The notes: generated by a model from the sequence alone, not told the origin. Numbered from the stretch's first letter, positions 1-9,942 are shown. The stretch: DNA of 64,000 nt from Flavobacterium sp. LC2016-13 (GCF_009707955.1 NZ_WMDQ01000001.1:744001-808000), one strand, 5' to 3'. Translations and numbers: made by a program.

Positions 1-2
1 AT

Positions 3-470
<468 letters not shown>

Positions 471-479
471 CACCCTAAA

Positions 480-519
480 AAGACAAGTAATTATCCCCAG
501 AATTGCTTGTCTTTTTTTT
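480..519 (+). terminator. Intrinsic terminator after the GH97 gene
   Basis: AAGACAAGTAATT (480-492) pairs with AATTGCTTGTCTT (501-513), one G-T pair included, with an 8-base loop and a run of eight T's. It starts 10 bases after the GH97 stop and should separate that gene from the following lipoprotein. Confidence 0.85.
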
Positions 520-552
520 AAATTGCAGAAAACATTTCCTAACCCAATTAAC

Positions 553-1380
553 ATGAAATATATCACAGGTTTCTTTTTAAGTCTTTTATTGATTTCCTGC
601 AATCAAAAAAAAGAATCAGTTGTTGCAAAAGATGATGAAAATAAAAAATCAGATACTTTAGAAAAAATTGATATTGATAAAACACTTTATTCTGTTTATG
701 ATTTATCCAGAAAAACAACTGCAATTGTAGTCAATTTAAATGAAGAAGGAACTTATAAGGGAGCTGAATTTGACAAAACCTTTAATGACGTAAATGCTAA
801 AGATTCCTTATTCAATGTTGTGGAAAATCCCAAAACTCATAAAATGAGAAACTTTGAATATTATGACACATTAGGAACATACAAACTAATTAGAAACAAA
901 ACGCTTGAAAACCAGATTAAAAAAATCATCCAGACCAGTTATTATGTTTATGGAACAAAAGGTTTTTCAAAAATAACAATAAACAACGTTGTTTGTGGAC
1001 TTGATGAATGTCGTACAAACATTATTGCTTTTCCAATTGAGAATTTTGATGTGGCTAAAAATGGAAAACCAATTTTTTGTTCCAAACAACTGCTGGCAAT
1101 AAATTATCAAAATAGCTATTTTGATATTCAAAAAAAAGTACGTGATTATGATGATCAGCAAAGCAAAAATTATGATTATAAAGACAATATCAAAACAAAG
1201 ATATTTGCCAATCTTGGCGATGCCTATTTTTCCTATAATGATGATTTTATGTGGGGGAAAGATCATGGAAAAAGCAAATGTGACTTTCCGGGAAGAGCAA
1301 TATATATTGTAACAAAGAATAAACCAATAACAAAATTCTGGGTTGACGGTTTAGATTTATTTGGGATTCCATGTGATTAA
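553..1380 (+). CDS. Lipoprotein of unknown function (275 aa)
   Basis: I do not recognise the family. The chosen ATG gives a clean type II signal peptide with the lipobox LISC (Cys16) followed by NQKKES. Longer in-frame starts would run through the terminator at 480-519 and are unlikely. The mature part is rich in Lys, Asp and Asn and contains several Cys (CGLDEC, FCSK, KCDF, final IPCD), so disulfides in the periplasm are possible. It lies between the GH97 and GH13 genes but has no visible carbohydrate-related motif, and a second small lipoprotein follows 12 bases downstream. Confidence 0.7.
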   Translation: MKYITGFFLSLLLISCNQKKESVVAKDDENKKSDTLEKIDIDKTLYSVYDLSRKTTAIVVNLNEEGTYKGAEFDKTFNDVNAKDSLFNVVENPKTHKMRNFEYYDTLGTYKLIRNKTLENQIKKIIQTSYYVYGTKGFSKITINNVVCGLDECRTNIIAFPIENFDVAKNGKPIFCSKQLLAINYQNSYFDIQKKVRDYDDQQSKNYDYKDNIKTKIFANLGDAYFSYNDDFMWGKDHGKSKCDFPGRAIYIVTKNKPITKFWVDGLDLFGIPCD

Positions 1381-1392
1381 AAATTAGAAATC

Positions 1393-1938
1393 ATGAAAAA
1401 CTTATTTATAATTACTATTCTGAATTTATTGCTTTTAAGCTGCACTAAAAAAGAGAACGTCTTTGATTCATTTGACTATTCTTATGGAGATACATTCAGT
1501 GAACTCTATTCTATCAAATTTACTCAATCTGATACTGTCTACGTTCGATACCATTGGATTGGAAGAAATATTGATGATACTACTTCTGTTACAAAAGAAA
1601 ATACAAACTATTACGGAATTTTAAATTCCGAAGAAAGACTGAAACTTTTTGACTACATAGAGAAAGTAAATCTTTTTAATTATAAATCTGAATACTTTGA
1701 GAATTATTCCGACGGAAGTAGCTATGGAATAAACATAAAAAAAAATTCCAAAAGCAAAACTGTTTTTGTTCATAGTCACAAAGCTCCAAAAGAAATTGAT
1801 TCAATCTCACATTGGATTGGCAGAATAAAAACAAATTTAAAACTTAAGGAAATCCAAAAAAATGTAAATTTTGAAAGTTCAAAAGGAGTTTTACCTCCGC
1901 CTCCTCCACCTCCTCCAATCAAAAACATTAACAACTAA
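1393..1938 (+). CDS. Small lipoprotein with a polyproline tail (181 aa)
   Basis: The N-terminus MKNLFIITILNLLLLSC is a lipoprotein signal with Cys17. The body has no motif I can name. The C-terminus carries eight consecutive prolines followed by IKNINN, encoded by mixed CCT/CCG/CCA codons, so it is not a simple slippage tract. The gene follows the preceding lipoprotein after 12 bases and precedes the SusA-like amylase by 28 bases, so the three may be co-transcribed. The proline tail may be a flexible spacer, but that is inference. Confidence 0.7.
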   Translation: MKNLFIITILNLLLLSCTKKENVFDSFDYSYGDTFSELYSIKFTQSDTVYVRYHWIGRNIDDTTSVTKENTNYYGILNSEERLKLFDYIEKVNLFNYKSEYFENYSDGSSYGINIKKNSKSKTVFVHSHKAPKEIDSISHWIGRIKTNLKLKEIQKNVNFESSKGVLPPPPPPPPIKNINN

Positions 1939-1966
1939 TTCTTCAAGAATTTTTAAAATACAAACT

Positions 1967-3841
1967 ATGAAAAACCTTAAAACATCGCTTATAAATCATT
2001 CGATCTATAAATTAATACTTTTGGTTTTGTTGTTTTCCGCTTCCGCGAAAGCGCAAATCCAGAAAGTAGAACCGCCATTTTGGTACGCAGGAATGAAAAA
2101 TCCGGAATTGCAGATTATGTTTTACGGAAAAAATATTTCACAATATGAAACTTCGGTTTCAAACAATGTGGTAATTAAACATGTAGAAAAAACAGAAAAT
2201 CCAAACTATCTTTTCGTAACCATTGATACGCAAAACTTAAAAACTTCTGAATTGGTTTTCTCTTTCAAAAACAAAAATAAAGTCGCTTTTACGCAAAAAT
2301 ATTCGCTTAAAGAAAGAAGAGCAAATTCTGCAGACAGAAAAAGTTACGATGCATCAGATATGATTTATTTAATCATGCCAGATCGTTTTGCTAACGGAAA
2401 TACTAAAAACGACAGCGATCCTGTTCTAACTGAAAAAGGAAACCGTCAAGATCCAAGCGGACGTCACGGTGGAGATATCGAAGGAATCATCAAAAACTTA
2501 GATTATATTTCGTCTCTTGGTGCAACCACAATCTGGAGCACGCCTTTATGCGAAGACAACGACAAACAGCATTCGTATCATACATACGGACAATCGGACG
2601 TTTACAAAATTGATCCGCGTTACGGAACTAATGATGATTACGCTCGTTTGTCGGCAGAAATGCACAAAAAGAACCTAAAACTGGTTATGGATTATGTGAC
2701 CAATCACTGGGGAATTACACACTGGATGATGAAAGATATTCCAACCAAAACATGGTTCAATCAGTTCGAAACTTTCACGCAAACACACCACCGTCGTGAA
2801 GTAATTACAGATATTCACGCTTCAAAAATAGATCAGGAAGTTTGTGTTGACGGATGGTTTGTGCCTTCAATGCCAGATTTAAATTTAAGAAATCCCCTTG
2901 TTGCCAAATACTTAACTCAAAATGCTATTTGGTGGATCGAATATGCAAATCTTGACGGTTTCAGAGTTGACACTTATAATTATTCTGACCAAACAGCGAT
3001 GGCAAATTGGGCAAAATCAATTACAAATGAATACCCAAACTTTAATATCGTTGGAGAAATCTGGATGCACAATCAGGCGAATTTAGCCTATTGGCAAAAA
3101 GACAGTAAAATTGGCGCGATCGAAAACTACAATTCGAATTTGCCAAGTGTAATGGATTTTACGCTTCAAAGTCAGATAACTTCTGCTTTCAACGAAAATG
3201 AACCAAGCTGGGACAACGGATTGATTAAATTCTACAACAATTTTGCGATGGATTTTTTATATCCAAACACCAATAATATTTTGGTTTTTGCTGAAAATCA
3301 TGACACAGACCGTATGAACGATAAGTTCAAATATGATTTACCAAAATACAAGCTGGCGATGACTTTATTGGCAACAATTCGCGGAATTCCACAAGTTTAT
3401 TACGGTTCAGAAATTGGAATGGGCGGTGATAAAGGCAAAGGCGGTGATGCCGATATTCGTCAGGATTTTCCAGGCGGATGGGCAGGCGATAAAAACAATG
3501 CTTTTACAGCAGCAGGAAGAACGGCAGAGCAAGCAGGTTATTTTGATTTCACTTCAAAATTATTCAACTGGAGAAAATCGAATGAAGCCGTTCATTTCGG
3601 AAAAATGACGCATTATATTCCTGAAAATAATACGTATGTGTATTTCAGATATACTGATGCTAAAACCGTAATGGTAGTTTTCAATAACAATGCAAAAGAG
3701 CAAGTTGTAAAAACAAATCGTTTTAAAGAAAACATTAAAAACTTTAAATCAGGAAAAGATGTTTTGACTGGAAAAACATTCGATTTAACTACTGAAATTA
3801 CTTTAGAACCAAAATCAGCTCTAGTTTTAGAATTGGAATAA
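1967..3841 (+). CDS. Exported GH13 amylase/neopullulanase (SusA-like)
   Basis: Secreted alpha-amylase family enzyme (624 aa) expected to cut maltodextrin or pullulan in the periplasm. The start was chosen because it gives a signal peptide ending in ASAKAQ; the longer in-frame start overlaps the upstream gene. An N-terminal beta-sandwich like the cyclomaltodextrinase N-domain (from about residue 32) precedes the GH13 barrel. The four conserved regions are visible: DYVTNH (D242), GFRVD (nucleophile D335), GEIW (acid/base E364) and ENHD (D446). A C-terminal beta domain ends the protein. With the GH97 gene upstream it forms the SusA/SusB pair of a starch locus. Confidence 0.9.
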   Translation: MKNLKTSLINHSIYKLILLVLLFSASAKAQIQKVEPPFWYAGMKNPELQIMFYGKNISQYETSVSNNVVIKHVEKTENPNYLFVTIDTQNLKTSELVFSFKNKNKVAFTQKYSLKERRANSADRKSYDASDMIYLIMPDRFANGNTKNDSDPVLTEKGNRQDPSGRHGGDIEGIIKNLDYISSLGATTIWSTPLCEDNDKQHSYHTYGQSDVYKIDPRYGTNDDYARLSAEMHKKNLKLVMDYVTNHWGITHWMMKDIPTKTWFNQFETFTQTHHRREVITDIHASKIDQEVCVDGWFVPSMPDLNLRNPLVAKYLTQNAIWWIEYANLDGFRVDTYNYSDQTAMANWAKSITNEYPNFNIVGEIWMHNQANLAYWQKDSKIGAIENYNSNLPSVMDFTLQSQITSAFNENEPSWDNGLIKFYNNFAMDFLYPNTNNILVFAENHDTDRMNDKFKYDLPKYKLAMTLLATIRGIPQVYYGSEIGMGGDKGKGGDADIRQDFPGGWAGDKNNAFTAAGRTAEQAGYFDFTSKLFNWRKSNEAVHFGKMTHYIPENNTYVYFRYTDAKTVMVVFNNNAKEQVVKTNRFKENIKNFKSGKDVLTGKTFDLTTEITLEPKSALVLELE

Positions 3842-3860
3842 ATTTTTAAACACATAATTT

Positions 3861-3918
3861 CCGCCACGAATTCACGAATATTATAAAACAATAATTTGTG
3901 AATTCGTGGCGGTTTTTT
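3861..3918 (+). terminator. Long hairpin of the CCACGAATT repeat family, probable terminator
   Basis: CCGCCACGAATTCAC (3861-3875) pairs perfectly with GTGAATTCGTGGCGG (3898-3912) and a T-run follows. It lies 19 bases after the GH13 stop. It can end transcription and also belongs to the dispersed intergenic palindromes with the word CCACGAATT seen elsewhere in the window. Confidence 0.75.
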
Positions 3919-3973
3919 GAATTATATGCTTTCCTTTCTTTATCTTTAATATTCTGGCTCAAAATCAGTTTCA

Positions 3974-5560
3974 ATGAATAAAGAAGACACTTCGAAAACA
4001 CCTTTCGTTTGGGAAGGCGCAAATATTTATTTTTTACTTACCGATCGTTTTTACAATGGCAATCCTAAAGATGTAAACTTTAACCGAACCAAAACTCCGG
4101 GAAAATTACGTGGTTTTGAAGGTGGAGATATCATTGGAATTATTAAAAAAATCGACGAAGGTTATTTTGATAAACTAGGAATAAATGCCATTTGGCTTAC
4201 GCCGATTGTAGAGCAAATTCACGATAGCGTTGATGAAGGAACCGGGCTTACTTATGGCTATCACGGTTATTGGGCAAGAGACTGGACGGCTTTAGATCCT
4301 AATTTCGGAACCAAAGAAGATTTGGCCAATCTGGTTAAAAAAGCACACGAAAAAGGCATCAGAATTATTCTTGACGGTGTTATAAATCATACCGGACCAG
4401 TAACTCCCGAAGATCCTATTTGGCCCGAAGATTGGGTAAGAACAGGTGTTGTCTGCGATTATAAATCATTTGAAAATACGACAATGTGTACGTTGGTCGA
4501 TAATCTTCCGGACGTGAGAACCGAAAGTAATCAGGAAGTAGCATTGCCCTCTTTTTTAATCGAAAAATGGAAAAACGAAGGTCGGTATGAAAAAGAAATT
4601 GCTTCGTTAGACGAATTCTTCAAAAGAACAAATTACCCAAGAACTCCAAAATATTACATCATAAAATGGCTAACCGATTATATTGTAGAATTTGGAATTG
4701 ATGCTTACCGGGCTGATACCGTAAAACATACTGATGAAGATGTTTGGGCAGATTTTAAAAAAGAATGTGACTACGCTTTTGAAACCTGGAAAAAACATCA
4801 TCCTTTACAAGTCCTGGATCAAAATCCATTTTACACGATTGCCGAAGTTTACGGTTACGGAATCAGCGGCGGACAATATTATGATTTTGGAGACAGAAAA
4901 GTAAATTATTTTGAGAATGGTTTTAACAACATGATCAATTTTGAATTTAAATTGGATGTCCAAAATGATTATGAATTTATATTTTCGAAATATTCAGTAA
5001 AACTTCAAAATGAATTGAAAGGTTATAGCATTCTTAATTATGTAACCTCGCACGATGATCCTGATCCTTTTGATGCGCATCGAAACAGAACATTTGAATC
5101 TGGAACCAAATTATTGCTTTCGCCCGGAATATCACAAGTCTATTATGGAGACGAATCTGGTCGTTCGCTAATAATTGAAGGTACAGAAGGCGATGCCACT
5201 TTACGATCTTTTATGAATTGGGATGACATTCAAAATAATTCGGAAACCAAAAAAATACTTTTGCATTGGCAGAAATTAGGTCAATTTAGACGAAATCATC
5301 CAGCCATTGGAGCAGGAAAACACGTTATGATTTCTGAAAAACCATATATTTTCTCCAGAAGTTATACTAATGGAAATTATAGTGATGAAGTCATAGTTGG
5401 CTTAGATTTGGGAATAGGAATAAAAGAGCTTTTGGTTGATTCTATCTTTAAAGATGGTACAAAATTAATAGATGCTTTCTCCGGAAAAGAAACAGAAGTT
5501 GAAAACGGAAAAGCAGTCATCGACTCTGAATTCGGACTTGTTTTATTGGAGATTAACTAA
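3974..5560 (+). CDS. GH13 alpha-amylase family enzyme (528 aa)
   Basis: Second alpha-amylase family protein. Region I is LDGVINH (D134), region II YRADTVKH (nucleophile D248), region III AEVYG (acid/base E291) and region IV TSHDDPDP (D361). No signal peptide is seen: the chosen ATG is followed by NKEDTSKTPFVWEG, and an upstream in-frame ATG at 3926 is cut off by a stop at 3947. It could therefore act in the cytoplasm on imported maltodextrins, unlike its exported neighbour. Hairpins on both sides suggest it is transcribed alone. The exact specificity cannot be told. Confidence 0.88.
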   Translation: MNKEDTSKTPFVWEGANIYFLLTDRFYNGNPKDVNFNRTKTPGKLRGFEGGDIIGIIKKIDEGYFDKLGINAIWLTPIVEQIHDSVDEGTGLTYGYHGYWARDWTALDPNFGTKEDLANLVKKAHEKGIRIILDGVINHTGPVTPEDPIWPEDWVRTGVVCDYKSFENTTMCTLVDNLPDVRTESNQEVALPSFLIEKWKNEGRYEKEIASLDEFFKRTNYPRTPKYYIIKWLTDYIVEFGIDAYRADTVKHTDEDVWADFKKECDYAFETWKKHHPLQVLDQNPFYTIAEVYGYGISGGQYYDFGDRKVNYFENGFNNMINFEFKLDVQNDYEFIFSKYSVKLQNELKGYSILNYVTSHDDPDPFDAHRNRTFESGTKLLLSPGISQVYYGDESGRSLIIEGTEGDATLRSFMNWDDIQNNSETKKILLHWQKLGQFRRNHPAIGAGKHVMISEKPYIFSRSYTNGNYSDEVIVGLDLGIGIKELLVDSIFKDGTKLIDAFSGKETEVENGKAVIDSEFGLVLLEIN

Positions 5561-5565
5561 CCTCA

Positions 5566-5640
5566 AAGTTTTTTGCCACGAATTTCTCGAATTATCACGA
5601 ATATAATTAGTCCAAATTCGTGAAATTTGTGGCAAAACTT
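5566..5640. repeat. Dispersed palindrome, CCACGAATT family
   Basis: The left arm has TTTTGCCACGAATTTC and CACGAAT; the right arm has ATTCGTGAAATTTGTGGCAAA. Together they form an imperfect long hairpin just after the GH13 gene. The stretch 5660-5700 has further words of the TTTGCG type common in such intergenic DNA. Confidence 0.7.
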
Positions 5641-5704
5641 TTTTAATAAATCAATAGCGTACTTTGCGTAAAACTTTGCGACCTTTGCGGTTAAACTTCA
5701 CAAA

Positions 5705-6382
5705 ATGCTGAAAATTGCTCATCGCGGTGCCAGAGGATACGAGCCCGAGAATACTTTAAAATCGTTTCAGAGAGCCTTAGACTTAAATGCTGATGGAATT
5801 GAACTCGACGTTCACTTAAGTACTGACGGACATATTATTGTAATTCACGATGAAACTATCGATAGAACAACGAACGGAAAAGGCTTTGTAAATACTTTTT
5901 CTTTATCTGAATTGAAATCATTTTTGATTGATGAAAAATATCAGATACCAACTTTAAACGAGGTTTTTGATTTGGTTGACAAAAAATGTCTGATCAATGT
6001 CGAATTAAAAGGTTTAGGAACTGCGGGTAAAGTTGTCACCTTAATTGAAGAATATATTACTCACAAAAACTGGAATTACGAAAATTTCATTGTTTCGAGT
6101 TTTGATTGGACTTCTTTAGAAGAAGTTCATAATCTAAATTCAAATATTGCAATTGGAGTTTTAACAGAAGAAGATATCGATACCGCTTTGTCTTTCGCCA
6201 ATTTAATAAAAGCACGTGCAATTAATCCTGATTATATTTTATTAAATCAGGAAAACACCAAAGAAATGCAAGAACAAGGATTTCTCGTTTTTCCCTGGAC
6301 AGTAAATACACCAGAAGACATTCAAAAAATAAAAAGTTACAACGTAGACGGAATCATTTCTGATTTTCCGGATAAACTATAA
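5705..6382 (+). CDS. Glycerophosphodiester phosphodiesterase
   Basis: Cytosolic-type GDPD enzyme (225 aa) that splits glycerophosphodiesters into glycerol 3-phosphate and an alcohol. The family pattern is complete: AHRGARGYEPENT (His6, Arg7, Glu13), ELDVH (Glu33, Asp35), and HDETIDRTTNG (His48). The C-terminus has FPWTVNTPEDIQKIKSYNVDGIISDFP, the usual final strand and helix. There is no signal peptide and the length fits the short UgpQ-like form. It is flanked by repeat hairpins, so probably monocistronic. Confidence 0.92.
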   Translation: MLKIAHRGARGYEPENTLKSFQRALDLNADGIELDVHLSTDGHIIVIHDETIDRTTNGKGFVNTFSLSELKSFLIDEKYQIPTLNEVFDLVDKKCLINVELKGLGTAGKVVTLIEEYITHKNWNYENFIVSSFDWTSLEEVHNLNSNIAIGVLTEEDIDTALSFANLIKARAINPDYILLNQENTKEMQEQGFLVFPWTVNTPEDIQKIKSYNVDGIISDFPDKL

Positions 6383-6397
6383 CGTTTAAAATTTCAA

Positions 6398-6490
6398 CCA
6401 CAGATTAAAAGGATTTTAAAATCTGTGTAAATCTTTTTAATCTGTGGCAAGTAAAAAAAATTAGTGCCAATTCGTGTAATTCGTGGCAAA
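6398..6490. repeat. Dispersed palindrome (CCACAGATTAAAA and CCACGAATT words)
   Basis: CCACAGATTAAAAGGATTT (6398-6416) faces AAATCTTTTTAATCTGTGG (6429-6447), 19 bases with one mismatch. A half-copy of the other family, AATTCGTGTAATTCGTGGC, follows at 6469-6487. No coding potential. Confidence 0.75.
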
Positions 6491-6499
6491 AAATAAAAT

Positions 6500-7708
6500 A
6501 TGATCAAAAATTTCGATATAATCATTGTTGGCGGAGGCGCTGCAGGTTTTTTTACAGCGATTAATATTGCAGAGAAAAATCCAAAACTAAAAATTGCCAT
6601 TTTAGAAAGAGGAAAAGAAGTACTTTCTAAAGTGCGTGTTTCCGGTGGAGGAAGATGCAATGTTACGCACGCATGTTTTGAACCAAATGAACTGGTCAAA
6701 TTTTATCCAAGAGGCGAAAAAGAGCTTCGTGGTCCTTTTCATCAATTTTGTTCCGGAGATACAATAGAATGGTTTGAAAAACATGGTGTCGAATTAAAAA
6801 TAGAAGATGACGGAAGAATGTTTCCTGTCTCTAATTCATCACAAACTATTATCGATTGTTTCTTAGAAGCAACCGGAAAATTAGGTATAAAAGTATTGAC
6901 AGGTCAAAGCGTACAATCGATTTTTAAAGCCGAAAATCATTGGAAAATTGATACTCAAGACGAAAACTACGCTACAGAAAAATTAGTTCTTGCTACAGGA
7001 AGTAATCCGAAAATTTGGGAAATGTTACAAACACAAGGACACGCCATTGTTAGCCCTGTTCCTTCCCTATTTACTTTCAACATCAAAGATTCCCGTATAA
7101 AAGAATTACCCGGCGTTGCAGCACAAGTTACTGTAAACGTAAAAGATACTAAGTTAGAATCGACCGGACCTTTGTTAATCACGCATTGGGGAATGAGTGG
7201 TCCGGCGATTTTAAAACTTTCGGCTTGGGGCGCACATACTTTATTCGATAAAAATTATCAGTTTACCATTTTCGTAAATTGGTTAAATGATGTTGATACT
7301 GAAGATGCCGAAAAAATCCTGAAAGATTTAAAACAAGAGCATGCTAAAAAAGCCGTTTCAAAAAAATCTCCTTTTGATTTTCCAAATCGTTTATGGGAAA
7401 GTTTAGTTTTGGCTTCAGGAATTGATACCGAAACAAAATGGGCAGATTTATCTAAAATTCAATTGCAGAATTTAGCTTTACAGCTTACAAAAGCCAAATT
7501 TCAGGTCAACGGAAAAAGTACGTTTAAAGAAGAATTTGTAACCGCAGGCGGAATTGATTTAAAAGAAATCAACTTTAAAACCATGGAAAGCAAATTACAT
7601 CAAAACCTTTATTTTGCCGGAGAAATTGTTAATATCGATGCGATTACGGGAGGTTTTAATTTTCAAAATGCCTGGACAAGCGGGTTTATTTTGGCGAATA
7701 ATATTTAA
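6500..7708 (+). CDS. FAD-dependent oxidoreductase of the HI0933/BaiN family
   Basis: Flavoprotein (402 aa) of the HI0933 group (aminoacetone oxidase-like or BaiN-like in databases), with no settled function in most bacteria. A dinucleotide-binding motif GGGAAG (residues 11-16) follows the first strand. The family signatures KVRVSGGGRCNVTHA near residue 45 and the C-terminal TAGGIDLKEINFKTMESK, LYFAGEIVNIDAITGGFNFQNAW are present. It is only 4 bases from the following HAD phosphatase gene, so the two are likely co-transcribed. Confidence 0.88.
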   Translation: MIKNFDIIIVGGGAAGFFTAINIAEKNPKLKIAILERGKEVLSKVRVSGGGRCNVTHACFEPNELVKFYPRGEKELRGPFHQFCSGDTIEWFEKHGVELKIEDDGRMFPVSNSSQTIIDCFLEATGKLGIKVLTGQSVQSIFKAENHWKIDTQDENYATEKLVLATGSNPKIWEMLQTQGHAIVSPVPSLFTFNIKDSRIKELPGVAAQVTVNVKDTKLESTGPLLITHWGMSGPAILKLSAWGAHTLFDKNYQFTIFVNWLNDVDTEDAEKILKDLKQEHAKKAVSKKSPFDFPNRLWESLVLASGIDTETKWADLSKIQLQNLALQLTKAKFQVNGKSTFKEEFVTAGGIDLKEINFKTMESKLHQNLYFAGEIVNIDAITGGFNFQNAWTSGFILANNI

Positions 7709-7712
7709 TAGA

Positions 7713-8360
7713 ATGAAATTTAAAGGAATTATTTTTGATTTAGACGGAACGTTGGTAAATTCATTAGAAGATATTTCAGACGCAATGAATACGGTACTTA
7801 CAAGTCTAAATTATCCAACTCATACTTACGATACGTATCAATATTTTATAGGAAGTGGTTTGCGTAATTTAGTAAGCAAAGCTTTGCCCGCATCAAATAA
7901 TACAGAAATTGAAGTCGAAAACTGTTTCAATGCTATGGTTATTGAGTATCGTGAAGTTTGCACGCTTAAAACAAAACCTTATAACGGCATTGTCGAGTTA
8001 TTAGATAACTTGACTTCTCAAAATATCAAGCTCGCGGTTTTCTCAAATAAAGCCGATGAACTTACCAAAAAAATAGCTGCAGAAATATTTCCTGATTATT
8101 TTGATTCTGCAGTTGGTTTAAGCACTGAAGCCCTTAAAAAACCAAATCCCTTTGAAGCAATAGAAATAAGCAAAAACTGGAATATAAAACCTGAAGAAAT
8201 CCTCTTTGTCGGAGATTCTGATATTGATATGCAGACCGCAATAAATGCAAATATGTTTCCGGTTGGAGTTTCATGGGGTTACCGAACAGAAGAAGAATTA
8301 AAAGCTAGTGGTGCGAAAGTGGTTATAAATTCTCCCTTGGATTTGATTGAGGTTTTATAA
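7713..8360 (+). CDS. HAD hydrolase, phosphoglycolate phosphatase-like
   Basis: Haloacid dehalogenase superfamily phosphatase (215 aa). Motif I is FDLDGTLVNS (nucleophile Asp9, Asp11), motif II is AVFSNKAD, motif III the Lys of KKPNP, and motif IV FVGDSDIDMQTAINA. The helical cap between motifs I and II makes it a C1-cap enzyme like Gph. The ATG at 7713 puts the strand IIFDLDGT right at the N-terminus, while longer starts run into the flavoprotein gene. The substrate cannot be told from sequence. Confidence 0.88.
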   Translation: MKFKGIIFDLDGTLVNSLEDISDAMNTVLTSLNYPTHTYDTYQYFIGSGLRNLVSKALPASNNTEIEVENCFNAMVIEYREVCTLKTKPYNGIVELLDNLTSQNIKLAVFSNKADELTKKIAAEIFPDYFDSAVGLSTEALKKPNPFEAIEISKNWNIKPEEILFVGDSDIDMQTAINANMFPVGVSWGYRTEEELKASGAKVVINSPLDLIEVL

Positions 8361-8399
8361 AAGTTTTTTTAAGATATTGTAAAATCCAAAACAAAAATT

Positions 8400-9392
8400 C
8401 TATTTTGTAAAATCATTCAAAATGACATAATCCTTTAAATTCTTCCACTTAAAATAGATCACTATTAAACCGATCAATAAAAGCAAACCAAATATGGAAA
8501 CAATGACCAAACTGGTTTCGATTTGATTTACATAATCTAAATCTACTCCATCTTTACTTTTTTTTAAAGCATTAATTTTTCCAGTTAAATCCCATGTCTT
8601 TTTTTGCAAATAATTAGTGTTACTTTCTGTACTATTAATCATTCTTGCAACTATTAAATCACCCTCATATCCATATGTTCTTGCAGTTCTATAAATTTGA
8701 AGCGCATTTTCATGCTCTCCCTTTAGCTCTACAAGATTTCCTAATTCGAAAAGTAAAATTGAAATAATTTTATCTTTTGGTTCAATGAATGACATTCGTT
8801 CATTTACTTGAAAGTAAACTGATTTTGCTAATTGGTCTATTTCTTCTTTCGATAAATTTGTTTTCGGAATCCCTGTAGTTCCGAAATTAGTATTAATAAG
8901 AAATTGACCTGGCACATCAGACAAATTCTTGATTTTAGCTTCTAATATTTTCAAATGAAGCCATTCAGAACTATTATGTGACTCAGGGTTAATTTCAATT
9001 GATTTTTTAATCCAATCGTATGCTTTCTGATTTTCCCCCATTAACTCATAAAGAGTTCCAATATTTGATGCAGTAGAATATCGATTAGGCTTTGTCTTTT
9101 CAATATTCAAATACAATTTCAATGCTTCATCATATCTTTTTTGAACAATCAAAACATATCCCTTATCAGATAAATAATCTATATTATTTGTTTTTTTATA
9201 CAAACCATCAAGCTCCGAAATCAATTTTGGAAAATTATTTATAAAAAAATTATGTCCGTGAGGTACAAGTCCTCTGTAATCAACATAAATTGTAACTCCA
9301 TTTTTCAATGTTTTAGTTTCACCATTTAAACAAGCAAAACTCTTAAATGAGATTAAAACAAAAACAACAACATAAGCCTTGAATTTATTCAT
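8400..9392 (-). CDS. Exported TPR protein with C-terminal membrane anchor
   Basis: Hypothetical protein (330 aa). The chosen start gives the signal peptide MNKFKAYVVVFVLISFKSFAC. Tetratricopeptide-like helices are visible around DYLSDKGYVLIVQKRYDEAL, ASNIGTLYELMGENQKAY and LGNLVELKGEHENALQIY. A hydrophobic segment IVSIFGLLLLIGLIVIYF near the C-terminus, followed by basic residues, should anchor it in the membrane. TPRs suggest protein-protein contacts in the periplasm. It lies 53 bases downstream of tspO on the same strand. Confidence 0.7.
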   Translation of the reverse strand: MNKFKAYVVVFVLISFKSFACLNGETKTLKNGVTIYVDYRGLVPHGHNFFINNFPKLISELDGLYKKTNNIDYLSDKGYVLIVQKRYDEALKLYLNIEKTKPNRYSTASNIGTLYELMGENQKAYDWIKKSIEINPESHNSSEWLHLKILEAKIKNLSDVPGQFLINTNFGTTGIPKTNLSKEEIDQLAKSVYFQVNERMSFIEPKDKIISILLFELGNLVELKGEHENALQIYRTARTYGYEGDLIVARMINSTESNTNYLQKKTWDLTGKINALKKSKDGVDLDYVNQIETSLVIVSIFGLLLLIGLIVIYFKWKNLKDYVILNDFTK

Positions 9393-9445
9393 AAAATAAA
9401 ATGTATTGATTAAACTTGAAACTAAAAAAACCTGAAACAAAAATT

Positions 9446-9922
9446 CTACTTATTCAACCACCAAATACTGGCATTCAAAATCGTTGCAAATCCAACCCAA
9501 GCTAAATATGGAATCAATAAGTAACCAGCAATTTTATTGATTTTACCGAATTTTAGATACGTTTCATAAATCATTAACCATAAAATCGCGATTTCAATTA
9601 AAGCCAACATCGGGTTTTTTAATCCGAAGAATAAATACGACCAAACTGCATTCAATGTTAATTGAATCAAAAAGAAACCTAAAGCTTTTTTTACCTCTTC
9701 GTTTTGTTCTTTTATTTTATCCCAAACTAAACCTGCAGCAACCGCCATTAAAATATAAAGAGATGTCCAAACCGGCATAAAAATCCAATTTGGCGGATTA
9801 AAAATTGGTTTTTCAATTGTTGGATACCAACTCTCAACGCTTGGTCTCGTAACAATACTTGCAGAATATCCCACGATTAAACAAACGATTAAAGCTATTG
9901 CAATTTTGGCTATTTTACCCAT
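9446..9922 (-). CDS. tspO: TspO/MBR family tryptophan-rich sensory protein
   Basis: Five-helix membrane protein (158 aa) that binds porphyrins and tryptophan-rich ligands in other bacteria. Diagnostic stretches are WYPTIEKPIFNPPNW, VWTSLYILMAVAAGLVW, LNAVWSYLFFGLKNP and the final LAWVGFATILNASIWWLN. Length is normal for the family. A good -7 element, TATTTTTG read on the minus strand, lies at 9943-9950, 21 bases before the ATG. Confidence 0.93.
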   Translation of the reverse strand: MGKIAKIAIALIVCLIVGYSASIVTRPSVESWYPTIEKPIFNPPNWIFMPVWTSLYILMAVAAGLVWDKIKEQNEEVKKALGFFLIQLTLNAVWSYLFFGLKNPMLALIEIAILWLMIYETYLKFGKINKIAGYLLIPYLAWVGFATILNASIWWLNK

Positions 9923-9942
9923 TACTATTTTATTTTTTTAGT

